From the NCBI RefSeq assembly GCF_000805675.1, contig NZ_JSEF01000012.1, positions 62,001-126,000 on the forward strand: a stretch of DNA of 64,000 nucleotides. The letters are read 5' to 3'. A program made the translations under genes and the position numbers. The notes beneath the pieces are model-generated. The model saw only the letters and a program-made list of their open reading frames with translations. It did no database searches and was not told the DNA's origin. The DNA comes from Corynebacterium minutissimum (GTDB taxonomy: Bacteria; Actinomycetota; Actinomycetes; Mycobacteriales; Mycobacteriaceae). Of the stretch, positions 9,435 through 17,523 are shown one piece after another. Each line of letters starts with the position of its first letter. Position 1 is the first letter of the stretch.

Positions 9435-10061
9435 ATGTGGGGGAGATGGGGCCGTGCGCGACGCCGCGCAGACTGGGGAGCACCGGATTCCTCGACTCCG
9501 GTGAATGACCTCGCTCTGCTCGCAGTGGATATGGAAGCCACGAATCTGGATCCTCGTACCGGGGACATCGTCTCTATCGGCTGGGTGCCGGTCAATGGCG
9601 GAACAATCGACCTTTCCGGCGCCGGGTATTTCATCGTTCGTGGCGCCCAGGTAGGGGAGGATGCCCACGTGCACATGCTGACCCAAGACATGGTGGACGG
9701 TGGCATTGAATTGGAGGAGGCGGCAACACACCTGCGGCAAGCGCTGGAGGGCCGCGCACTCCTTGCACACTTTGCACAGCTCGAAGTGGGGTTCATTGAG
9801 AAGATATCCCAGCAGGTCTTTGGTGAGCGCCCGGAGCTGGCCGTCGTTGACACATTCGCCTTAGAACGCCGCCACATGGAGCGCATGGGAACCTACCCTC
9901 GCGGAGAAGACCTGCGCCTTGCGCGCGTGCGCCAACGCTATGGCCTGCCGCGATATGGCAACCACAATGCGCTTAGTGATGCACTTGCGTGCGCTGAGCT
10001 ATATGTAGCCCAGCGAGGAATTACCCGCGCTGTCACACTGCGAGATGTGAGACTGCGTTAA
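9435..10061 (+). CDS. DnaQ-like 3'-5' exonuclease
   Basis: DEDDh-family exonuclease of 208 residues. ExoI motif is AVDMEATNLDP (catalytic Asp and Glu), ExoII lies around LLAHFAQLEVGFIEK with a His-Phe-Ala in place of the more usual HNA, and ExoIII is HNALSDALACAEL with its catalytic His and Asp. It lacks polymerase III alpha-subunit binding regions that I can recognise, so it is a stand-alone nuclease rather than the replicative epsilon subunit. Its ATG follows the upstream stop directly (TAG-ATG). Pairing of a CBS/DUF294 protein with such a nuclease is recurrent in bacteria and suggests a shared, poorly understood role. Confidence 0.85.
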   Translation: MWGRWGRARRRADWGAPDSSTPVNDLALLAVDMEATNLDPRTGDIVSIGWVPVNGGTIDLSGAGYFIVRGAQVGEDAHVHMLTQDMVDGGIELEEAATHLRQALEGRALLAHFAQLEVGFIEKISQQVFGERPELAVVDTFALERRHMERMGTYPRGEDLRLARVRQRYGLPRYGNHNALSDALACAELYVAQRGITRAVTLRDVRLR

Positions 10062-10148
10062 CTTTTCTCCATGGGCGCGGCACATTAACAGGATTTACAA
10101 CATAGCCTCGATGCGGTGTGAATGATCCTCACGAGTAGTATGTCCGTT

Positions 10149-10958
10149 ATGCGTTTAGGACGAATTGCCCATACTGAAGGAATCTGTTTCGCCATCATCG
10201 ATGGCCCTGCTGATGCCCCACTGGAGCAGCTAGTAGCCAAGGAGATCGCTGGCACCCCATTTACCCCGCCCGAGCCCACCGGCCGTGAGTGGCCGCTCAG
10301 TGAGGTTCGCCTCCTGGCACCGACTCTGCCCACTAAGGTCGTGGCCTTGGGCCGCAATTATGCCGACCACGTGGCGGAGGTCTTCAAAGAGTCTGCCGAG
10401 CATCTGCCGCCGACCATCTTCATCAAGCCCTCCACCGCTGTCATTGGGCCGGGTGCACCAATTAAGATTCCGGAATTCGCTACCAACGTTGAGTTTGAAG
10501 GCGAGCTCGCTGTCGTCATCTCCAAGGTGTCGAAGAATATTGACCCGGAAAACTGGCGCGACCACGTCGTGGGCTACACCATCTGCAACGACGTCTCCTC
10601 TCGTGACCTGCAGTTTAAGGACGGCCAGTGGGCACGTGCGAAGGGCATCGATACTTTCTGCCCGCTCGGCCCGTGGATTGAGACGGACTTGGATTGCATC
10701 AACCTGGATGATCAGAAGATCAATGCCTACCTGACTCACGATGGCAAGCGTGAGCAGAAGCAGGATTCAAACACCGACCAGATGATCGTGAAGATGGGCG
10801 GCATCATCGCCGAAATTTCTCAGTCGTATACACTGCTGCCGGGTGACGTCATTACTACGGGTTCGCCCGCAGGTACCGCGCCGATGGTTCCGGGCGACAC
10901 GATTGAAATTGAGATTCCGGGTGTCGGCAGCCTCACCAACCCGGTGACCCACGCGTAG
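10149..10958 (+). CDS. odx: FAH-family hydrolase, likely oxaloacetate decarboxylase
   Basis: Closely resembles, from memory, C. glutamicum Cg1458, a metal-dependent oxaloacetate decarboxylase of the fumarylacetoacetate hydrolase fold. Cg1458 occupies the same leuB-gltX interval. Family signatures are AIGRNYADHV-type (here ALGRNYADHVAEVF), VEFEGELAVVI with metal-ligand Glu residues, CNDVSSRDLQ, and GDVITTGSPAGT. The 269-residue length fits. ATG 10149 gives the family start MRLGRIA. A -10-like TAGTAT (10136-10141) ends 7 nt before it and no ribosome site is visible, so the mRNA is probably leaderless. ATG 10140 is an alternative. An isomerase or hydrolase activity on other oxo-acids is possible. 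Confidence 0.8.
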   Translation: MRLGRIAHTEGICFAIIDGPADAPLEQLVAKEIAGTPFTPPEPTGREWPLSEVRLLAPTLPTKVVALGRNYADHVAEVFKESAEHLPPTIFIKPSTAVIGPGAPIKIPEFATNVEFEGELAVVISKVSKNIDPENWRDHVVGYTICNDVSSRDLQFKDGQWARAKGIDTFCPLGPWIETDLDCINLDDQKINAYLTHDGKREQKQDSNTDQMIVKMGGIIAEISQSYTLLPGDVITTGSPAGTAPMVPGDTIEIEIPGVGSLTNPVTHA

Positions 10959-10968
10959 AGCTGTAGAG

Positions 10969-12081
10969 CTATAGATTAAGCGCGCGCAGGATGGTGCGCA
11001 GCTTCGCCGTGGTTTCCTGAAGCTCGGCCTCGGGCTCGGAATCCACGACGATGCCGCCGCCGGCCCATGCGCGTGCTGAGAGGCCATCGCCAGCGACTTC
11101 TGCGCAGCGGATGGCCACCATGTACTCGCCATCGCCGGAGCTATCGCACCATCCGACCGCGCCGGCATAGAAGCCACGGTCGGTCTCAGCGGTTTCGATG
11201 AGCGCCTGCGCTGCCTCGGTCGGCGTGCCGCAAATTGCAGGGGTGGGGTACACAAGCTCGGCCAGCTCTAGCGCTGTGATGCTGGGGTCATTGAGCGTGC
11301 CCGCAATCGGGGTACCCAGGTGCCACATTTCGTTGGTGGAGGTCAGTTGCGGCGAGGTAGGTGCATCAAGACTCTCACACAGTGGCTGCAGGATGCGGCG
11401 AATGTGGTCGACCACAAAGGCATGTTCGCGCAGATCCTTGGCAGAATTGTGGAGATCCTGACCGGCTACGATATCGCGTGCGCGGTCAGCATGACGCGGA
11501 GCAGAACCCGCGAGGGGAAAGGCCGTTACCGTCGAGCCTTGCTTCTTGATGAGCACCTCCGGGGAGGAACCCACCAGCATTGCTCCTGGGCGTCCTGCAG
11601 GGCTGAGATCGGCGATGAACCCATCACGGTGCGAAGACAGATCAATAAGGCGTGCCGCAACAAACAGCGGATCCACCGGGGTCAAGAACTCGATATCGAC
11701 CGCGCGTGCCAGCACGACCTTACCCAGTTTGGACGCTTCAATCGTGGCGATGGCTGCTTCAATGCGGCGCAGGTGTTCTTCGGGTTCCGGATCGAATCCG
11801 GTAACGCGAGCTTCGAGCGCGCCACTACGGTAGTAGGCATGCGGCTCCAGCGGACCATCTTCCCGGATGATGCTCTCGGGCACGGTGAGTGCTGCAGCCT
11901 CTCCCTTGTGAAAAGGAAGGGCGCCGACGACCATCTCCGCCTCACCACTGCGCAGTGCAGACACAGCGGCATCTACTTCGTCAAAGGTGGCTACCGATCC
12001 TTGGGTACGCACAGACCCCGTCGCACGGGACAGGAGGAAATCTGGGGCGGTGGAGGGTCTGTGAACACACATGAGGAACAA
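10969..12081 (-). CDS. entC: Isochorismate synthase
   Basis: Chorismate-utilising enzyme that isomerises chorismate to isochorismate, feeding menaquinone or catecholate siderophores. The C-terminal two thirds hold the family core: KVVLARAVDIEF, FPLAGSAPRHADRARD, EHAFVVDHIRRIL, PTPAICGTPTEAA and GDGEYMVAIRCAEV, with Mg-site glutamates. Length 370. TTG 12081 has AAGGA at a good distance (7 nt); ATG 12072 is an alternative start three codons in. It converges with odx, 10 bp away. No other siderophore or menaquinone gene is in the window, so its pathway is open. AGGAAC/GTTCCT repeats overlap the start region (12074-12092). Confidence 0.88.
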   Translation of the reverse strand: MFLMCVHRPSTAPDFLLSRATGSVRTQGSVATFDEVDAAVSALRSGEAEMVVGALPFHKGEAAALTVPESIIREDGPLEPHAYYRSGALEARVTGFDPEPEEHLRRIEAAIATIEASKLGKVVLARAVDIEFLTPVDPLFVAARLIDLSSHRDGFIADLSPAGRPGAMLVGSSPEVLIKKQGSTVTAFPLAGSAPRHADRARDIVAGQDLHNSAKDLREHAFVVDHIRRILQPLCESLDAPTSPQLTSTNEMWHLGTPIAGTLNDPSITALELAELVYPTPAICGTPTEAAQALIETAETDRGFYAGAVGWCDSSGDGEYMVAIRCAEVAGDGLSARAWAGGGIVVDSEPEAELQETTAKLRTILRALNL

Positions 12082-12151
12082 TTCTAGTTCCTTTAACTGT
12101 TCCTGCTAAAATGAGATCGGCAGCTATATTTGCGAAGCCTTGGTTGCGAAG

Positions 12152-13507
12152 CTAGTCACGACGACGAGGCCGGAAGAACTGCACTGCGATAAACAGCCCG
12201 ATTCCCAGCAAAAGAGACAGCGCTCCCATACCGGCGAGGAACCCCGCCCAGAAGCCCACCATCGGTGCGCCATAGCTCATAGCCTGGATGTTTTCAGCCT
12301 GCGGCATGGTATCGCTGTCTTCTGCAGCTGCGCGGTTTTGTGCCCGCTGGGGGTCGCGAGCAGTCTTCTTATCGTCGTCCTTGGGGTTACGTTCAGAGCG
12401 GTCGCGTTGTGCGGAATCTCTCTGTGCCCTTTCTTTGTGGGCTGGTGCGTTGCGCTGTGTTTCCTGGCGCTGTGATGCTGGACGGGGAGCGGCATTACTG
12501 TCCTGCCTCCGGATAGAATTCCCCTTATTGTCCGACTTTTCTTCCTGCGTCGCCTTGTTCTCCTGCTGCGTAGGTTCCTTGGCCTTGGAGCGCTCCGAGT
12601 CGCGAGACTCTCGGCTCCGGCGCGATTCACGCGGAGCTTTCGACTCAGACGGAGAGCCGCCGGTGAGGAAGGCATCAGCTTCCTTGAAAGTCTTGTCCAT
12701 CGTCTTGTCTAGCTGCGCAATAGCCTTCGACGTGTCGTTAATGTCCTTGGCCAGCTGCTGTGGGCGGTTCTTGGCTTTACCGGAGCCCGAGCCTTCGCCG
12801 CTTCCCGACGCCGACCCCCAGTCCAACTGGCACAGCTCAGAAGAATCTGCACCGCCGACAAGGAAGGGCACGTCGATAGAGTACTCAGAGCCGTCATTGA
12901 GCGTGAAGGTGAAGGTAACTGCATAAGCGCCAGGCTCGGTAAAGACGATGCCGGTATGGCTGTGGAAGTGGTCAGGATAGTCCCAGCTCACATCAGGATT
13001 CTCCGAGTCGAACAACACTGTCGGTGCACCGCCCAGCTCGTTCTGGAAACCCACCACGCGCCCACCCTCGGGCCCACTGTGCAGGGTCATCGACAGCGTT
13101 GCATCCCGTGCGGTGTCCTCGTCGATGTAACTGGTGTTGAATCCCAGCCAGGGAATGTCCGGGTCTTGAGTTTGAGGAATCTGCCATCCGCGGGAGGGAA
13201 TGTCCGCGCCGGCGGAATCTTCGAAGGCTGCGTTCGATCCCACTTCGACGTAGAAATCGCCCGAGGAATAGTCACGCCCGGATTCATCGTCGCGGGCAAC
13301 GAAGTCTAGATCACCGCTATTCCCTATAAGCGCCAAGTCTTGGTGCCCACGGGTAAAGGCGTGCTGCGAATCGGCATCGCACGTGGAGTTGTCTTCGGCA
13401 GAGTCAGCAGCCCAGGCCAGTGGGGAAGCAGCAACGCAAAGCGGAGTGGCGAGCGTTAAGGCCGCGGCGGTGGTGAGGGTCAATGGGCGGATGATGAAGC
13501 GATTCAT
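12152..13507 (-). CDS. Membrane-anchored surface protein with choice-of-anchor M domain (last gene of the metal ABC cluster)
   Basis: Secreted protein of 451 residues. It has a signal peptide ending PLAWAADS, then one copy of the actinobacterial surface repeat domain (about 48-225) with GHQDLAL, WQIPQTQDPDIPWLGFNTS and a divergent HFHSHTGIVFTEPGAYAV. A long charged, Arg/Ser/Glu/Gln-rich and probably disordered stalk follows (about 235-400), then one membrane helix (about 407-442) ending in RPRRRD. There is no LPXTG, so it is held by the helix and not by sortase. Its ATG overlaps the permease stop (ATGA), so it is translated as part of the operon. It probably presents a metal- or metallophore-binding domain outside the cell; the ligand is unknown. 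Confidence 0.82.
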   Translation of the reverse strand: MNRFIIRPLTLTTAAALTLATPLCVAASPLAWAADSAEDNSTCDADSQHAFTRGHQDLALIGNSGDLDFVARDDESGRDYSSGDFYVEVGSNAAFEDSAGADIPSRGWQIPQTQDPDIPWLGFNTSYIDEDTARDATLSMTLHSGPEGGRVVGFQNELGGAPTVLFDSENPDVSWDYPDHFHSHTGIVFTEPGAYAVTFTFTLNDGSEYSIDVPFLVGGADSSELCQLDWGSASGSGEGSGSGKAKNRPQQLAKDINDTSKAIAQLDKTMDKTFKEADAFLTGGSPSESKAPRESRRSRESRDSERSKAKEPTQQENKATQEEKSDNKGNSIRRQDSNAAPRPASQRQETQRNAPAHKERAQRDSAQRDRSERNPKDDDKKTARDPQRAQNRAAAEDSDTMPQAENIQAMSYGAPMVGFWAGFLAGMGALSLLLGIGLFIAVQFFRPRRRD

Positions 13508-14391
13508 GCGGACAAGGACTCCTTAGGTTGAGGGGTTAGAGCAGTAGCGCGGCGGGAACTCAGGAAGGGAGACGCTACCCATGCCACGAGGAAGCAGGCG
13601 GTGAGCAGCAAAACGATGGTGGCTCCGGCGGGAAGGTCAATGGCCCACGCTAGGTAGATACCGAAAAAGCTGCCCAGTGACCCGATGAGAGCAGAGCTCA
13701 GCATCATCGTTCCTAGTGAGTCGCAAAGCAGACGTGCTGTCGCCGCCGGTGTAATGAGCAATGCGAGAACGAGGATGTTGCCAATCGTTCCGACCGAAAT
13801 CACTACCGCGCCCGTCACACACAGGTAGAGCACGATATCCAGAGCAAAGACCGGCAAGCCCATGGCACGGGCGGTCTCTTTGTCCAAGCACGTCGCGGTG
13901 AGCTGTGGGCCGAGAAGGATGATGACACCCACGATGAGCACGGTGACAACGAGTGCCGTGTAGAGGTCCGTGCGGGATACACCGGTCAGTGAGCCGAAGA
14001 GGAAGCTGGTCAGGGATGCCGTATATCCCTCCACGCGGGAGATGATCACCATGCCGAGTGCAAAGGACGCGGCAAAGAAGATGCCGATGACGGAATCTTC
14101 TCGCACTGTGCGTCGCTGTGAGAAGCAGGCAATCAGTAGGGCTACCGCACAGCCAGCGACGGCACCGCCCAAGAGCACAGAACCTTGGAGTACGAATGCG
14201 ATGGCCAGGCCAGGGAAGACCGCGTGGGAGACTGCATCCCCGATAAACGCCATGCCGCGCAGCACGACATAGCATCCCACCACGCCACACACGATGGCAG
14301 CAAGGATGGAGATACCCACCGCGCGGACAAGGAAGTCCAAGTGCGGGTTGGTGAGGTCTTGGAAAAACTCAAACAGTGAAATGTCGATCAT
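13504..14391 (-). CDS. Anchored-repeat-type metal ABC transporter, permease
   Basis: Integral membrane permease of the ABC-3 (ZnuB/MntB/TroC) family, 295 residues with about 8-9 hydrophobic helices. The conserved family stretches are MAFIGDAVSHAVFPGLAIAF (about 53-72) and SVGTIGNILVLALLITPAATARLL, the coupling region toward the ATPase. The start at ATG 14391 (MIDISLFEFFQDL) overlaps the stop of the ATPase gene by ATGA; a longer frame to 14454 would overlap far more and adds residues unlike the family. It works with the ATPase and binding protein of this cluster to import a divalent metal, likely Zn2+ or Mn2+. Confidence 0.92.
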   Translation of the reverse strand: MIDISLFEFFQDLTNPHLDFLVRAVGISILAAIVCGVVGCYVVLRGMAFIGDAVSHAVFPGLAIAFVLQGSVLLGGAVAGCAVALLIACFSQRRTVREDSVIGIFFAASFALGMVIISRVEGYTASLTSFLFGSLTGVSRTDLYTALVVTVLIVGVIILLGPQLTATCLDKETARAMGLPVFALDIVLYLCVTGAVVISVGTIGNILVLALLITPAATARLLCDSLGTMMLSSALIGSLGSFFGIYLAWAIDLPAGATIVLLLTACFLVAWVASPFLSSRRATALTPQPKESLSA

Positions 14392-15116
14392 GCTGCCACC
14401 CCAATCGCAGACAACAGTGGCGATGAGGTCGATACACCAAAGGTGTCGCTCCACGGCTTGGGGTCCAAGCGAAGCTTCGCGGCAGTACCGTCGGCCACAA
14501 TGCCCCTGTTAAAGAGCACGAGGCGCGAGCAGGAGTGGGCCGCCTCAGAGAGATTGTGCGTCGACATGACCACACTGGTGCCTTGGTCGGTGAGCTCGTC
14601 AAAGAGGTACAACAGCTCTTCGGTGTTGGGGGCGTCGAGGCCGGTAAAAGGTTCGTCGAGAAGCAGCACGTCCGGTTCGGTGGCCAGGGCACGCGCGATG
14701 AGGACGCGCTGGCGCTGGCCGCCGGAAAGCTGCGCAATGGGGCGGCGTGCTAAATCTTGTAGGTTGGTGAGCTCCATCGCACGGCGAGCGGCCTCCTTGT
14801 CCGCACGGCTGGGTCGGCGCAGCCAGCCCACGAGCCCCGTGCGTCCGCTGAGTACGGCTTTAGCCACCGAGATGGGAAAGTCCCACTCCACGTCATGGCG
14901 TTGGGGCACGTAGCCCAGCGAGGTGGTGACGTCAATCGTGCCAGTGGATGGAACGAGGCCCAATATAGCGCGCAACAGTGTGGTCTTACCGGCACCATTG
15001 GGTCCCAGCAGTCCGATAAACTCACCTGGGTTCACGGTCAGGCAGGCATTGTCGATTACGCGGCGGCCGGCCAGCGTGACGCTTAAATCTTCTACGGAAA
15101 TGAGGGGACTAGTCAC
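14388..15116 (-). CDS. Anchored-repeat-type metal ABC transporter, ATP-binding protein
   Basis: Nucleotide-binding subunit of 242 residues like ZnuC/MntA. Walker A is GLLGPNGAGKTTLLRA (about 36-51), the ABC signature LSGGQRQRVLIARAL (about 135-149), Walker B VLLLDEPFTGLD with catalytic Glu, and the switch His in STHNL. The GTG start at 15116 lies inside the end of the upstream surface-protein gene (8-nt overlap), and the stop overlaps the permease start. Gene order and couplings show that it powers the permease next to it. Confidence 0.93.
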   Translation of the reverse strand: MTSPLISVEDLSVTLAGRRVIDNACLTVNPGEFIGLLGPNGAGKTTLLRAILGLVPSTGTIDVTTSLGYVPQRHDVEWDFPISVAKAVLSGRTGLVGWLRRPSRADKEAARRAMELTNLQDLARRPIAQLSGGQRQRVLIARALATEPDVLLLDEPFTGLDAPNTEELLYLFDELTDQGTSVVMSTHNLSEAAHSCSRLVLFNRGIVADGTAAKLRLDPKPWSDTFGVSTSSPLLSAIGVAA

Positions 15117-16026
15117 GGTGTCCTCCCTTCGTGCGTGCGGCCGCGATGAGAGCAGCTACGAGCACAAGCACACCAAGGCCCGCAAGAGCCCATACCCACA
15201 CTGGGACGGCACCGGGGGAGGAAGATTCGTTCGCATTCATGGCCGCAGCAGAGTCATCCCACTCGGTGGCCTGTGCTTCAGTCACGTCGGTGTCGTTGCC
15301 CACCGCGAACGTCAATGTGGCCTCCGCAGAAACCTCAGAACCAGCGCTATCGCCAGAGCCCTCGCCCGTCATGCGCACTCGAACCTGGTGGATACCGGGC
15401 TCGGTGAAGACCCAATTGGCGTGGGTATGCGTGCCCAAGTCCACCCAGAACCCTTCGGTAGCGGCGTCGGCGGTGGACCACAGCAGCTGCGGCGGTTCAA
15501 AGCCTCCATTTTGCAGGAAGAGGGAGAAATCACCTGGCCCTTGGTGTCCGATGAACTCCATAGTGAGGCCGCGGTCAACGTTCTCGTTGAGCGACGGCGC
15601 TTGCGTATTCCAGCCCAGCCACGGAACGTCGGCTTGTTCGGTCTGGGGAACTACCCAGACGTGAGAACCTGGGTCTGCGCCAACAAAGGAAAAGGCTTCG
15701 TCCTCCGGCAGAGTAAGTTGGGCATCGTCGCTGACATCAAAGACAACGTCATCGAGTTCGCGCCAGACTGGCTTCTCGGCCGAATCATCGCGGGCTAGAA
15801 AGTTCGCCTGCCCGTCAATGACCTGCAGACCTAGATCCACGTGGCCGTGGTCGATAGTGGTCTCGGTACCGGGTGCAGCGACGTCTTCGTCGGCGCTGAC
15901 AACCTGCGCCAGATCTCCAGCCCAGGCGGCGGATGGGGCAATCGCTAGGCATGCAGCGGTTAGAGTTGCTGCCAGCGCTGTCATGAGACGCGGGGCATAG
16001 CGTGAACGGGTAACGGTAATGGTCAT
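15109..16026 (-). CDS. Membrane-anchored surface protein with choice-of-anchor M domain
   Basis: 305-residue secreted protein. A signal peptide ending ASAAWAGD is followed by one full surface repeat domain (about 57-245): HGHVDLGLQV, VWVVPQTEQADVPWLGWNTQ, HQGPGDFSLFL, and the signature GTHTHANWVFTEPGIHQVRV. A short linker leads to a single C-terminal helix (VWVWALAGLGVLVLVAALI) and a basic tail RTKGGHRD; no LPXTG. This copy is the most canonical in the cluster. It lies between the binding-protein gene (12-nt gap) and the ATPase gene (8-nt overlap). His-x-His in the signature could ligate metal, which is inference. Confidence 0.85.
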   Translation of the reverse strand: MTITVTRSRYAPRLMTALAATLTAACLAIAPSAAWAGDLAQVVSADEDVAAPGTETTIDHGHVDLGLQVIDGQANFLARDDSAEKPVWRELDDVVFDVSDDAQLTLPEDEAFSFVGADPGSHVWVVPQTEQADVPWLGWNTQAPSLNENVDRGLTMEFIGHQGPGDFSLFLQNGGFEPPQLLWSTADAATEGFWVDLGTHTHANWVFTEPGIHQVRVRMTGEGSGDSAGSEVSAEATLTFAVGNDTDVTEAQATEWDDSAAAMNANESSSPGAVPVWVWALAGLGVLVLVAALIAAARTKGGHRD

Positions 16027-16038
16027 TTCTTATTTCCT

Positions 16039-17523
16039 TTATGAGAGACAGCGGTTGAGTGACTCGGCGTTAAATCGCATGAGGTCGAGGTAAGTGGGGA
16101 CAGCGTCATCGAGAGTGTCGCCGTAAATGGGGCACACCGCAATCCCTAGGGAGTGCGCGGCTTCTCTGATGACATCGGCGCTGGCCTGTTGCGTGGGCTC
16201 GATGAAGACAGCGGGCAGCTGTAGGTTCTCCAAGGTTCGGCGCAAGGCAATGACGTCGCGCGGTGAAGGCTCGATGGCGGGGTTCGGGGTGACAAATCCG
16301 GCGATGTCAATGCCATAGCCTTGCTCGAGGTAGGCGTAGCCGTGGTGTGGGGTCACCAAGTGACGGCGGCGCTCAGGAATAGCAGTCAGAAGGTCACGGA
16401 CATAAGAGTCCGTATCTCGCAGCTTCTCGGCATATTCTTGGGCCCGGGCGCGGTATTCGGCGCCATGCGAAGGATCCGCCAGGGCAAGCTGGTCGGCGAT
16501 AACTTCGGCGTAGGCAATGACATTCTTAGCGTTGTGCCACAGGTGTGGGTCGACTTCACCGTGGATGTGCTTGCCCAGCACTGCTTGGGGGAGCAGGTAG
16601 GTTTCGCCGCCGGGCCGACCGAGGAAGCGGTAGGAGGGATCCGGGGGAATCTCTTGCAAGGTCGAGGACGGGACACTGAGTGCTGTGGTGGCGGGGTCAA
16701 AGCGTTCACCCTGATCTTCAAGGCCCAGCTTGCCTGTGCCTAAGTCCGCGGTGATGTCGACGTGGCCTTCACCCAGTGAGTGCATCCCCTCCGGTGGTGT
16801 AACGCCAACGGCGACCGTGATGACTTGTGATGCCGAGTCCGTTGCGCCGAAGGTCAGGCGATAAATGCCGGGCTTGCTAAATGCCCATGAGACATGGGTA
16901 TGAGCGTTGGCCGGCAGCGTGGTGGAATCCTCACGCTCGCTGACACCATCGGCTGTGTTGAACAACGGTTCTGGGGTACCGAAAGTGGAGACCACGTAGG
17001 CGGCCACATCACCGGGACCTGTGGCGTCGAGGAGCTGCATTGTGACACTGTTGCGCCCGGCAGGTGCGTTGCGCACGCGCAGACCCAGCCAGATGGCATC
17101 CAGTGCCACATTTTCCACCAGCGGCACGAGCGTGGCGCCGCGCGTAGACGCTTGGTCCGCTACCTCCGTCACGGGAACGTCGGAGGATTCGTTCATGGAT
17201 TTCATGAGGTTCTGCGGCTCCAGGAGCAGGCCGTTGGCCAGCAAAACATCGGCGGTGGCGATATCCCTGACGGTGCGCAAGCTCGGCTCGAAGGTGTGTG
17301 GGTCCTTGCCTGCAGGAATCAGCGTGGTCACTTTGGCGTCAGGTCCGGCGATGTGCTTGGCGACGTCCCCCAGTATCGGCGTCGTCGCCACCACCTTCAT
17401 GCCCCCATCGGAAGCATTATCGCCGGCAGCGGTGCTCGCGCAGCTGGTAAGTACTGCTGCCACTGTGGTTAGCGTGATGAGCAGAGCTCCGCGGCGCGCT
17501 GCTCGTAGAGTTGCCAAGGGCAT
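16039..17523 (-). CDS. Metal-binding lipoprotein (ZnuA-like) with an inserted surface repeat domain
   Basis: Substrate-binding subunit of 494 residues, far longer than the usual ~300. Lipobox LTSC puts the lipid on Cys28. The N-lobe (about 42-130) has MKVVATTPILGDVAKHIAG and DPHTFEP (His76). The C-lobe (about 318-494) has VDPHLWHN (His327), TPHHGYAYLEQGYGI (His393) and YGDTLDD (Asp469). Three His plus Asp is the Zn-type ligand set; Mn-type proteins have Glu at the third place. Between the lobes lies a repeat domain (about 135-316), where ZnuA proteins carry their His-rich loop. The halves appear in reversed order: IWLGLRV...HTHVSWAFSKPGIY first, then GEGHVDI...YLLPQ. The start at ATG 17523 overlaps the preceding stop (ATGA). 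Confidence 0.9.
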   Translation of the reverse strand: MPLATLRAARRGALLITLTTVAAVLTSCASTAAGDNASDGGMKVVATTPILGDVAKHIAGPDAKVTTLIPAGKDPHTFEPSLRTVRDIATADVLLANGLLLEPQNLMKSMNESSDVPVTEVADQASTRGATLVPLVENVALDAIWLGLRVRNAPAGRNSVTMQLLDATGPGDVAAYVVSTFGTPEPLFNTADGVSEREDSTTLPANAHTHVSWAFSKPGIYRLTFGATDSASQVITVAVGVTPPEGMHSLGEGHVDITADLGTGKLGLEDQGERFDPATTALSVPSSTLQEIPPDPSYRFLGRPGGETYLLPQAVLGKHIHGEVDPHLWHNAKNVIAYAEVIADQLALADPSHGAEYRARAQEYAEKLRDTDSYVRDLLTAIPERRRHLVTPHHGYAYLEQGYGIDIAGFVTPNPAIEPSPRDVIALRRTLENLQLPAVFIEPTQQASADVIREAAHSLGIAVCPIYGDTLDDAVPTYLDLMRFNAESLNRCLS

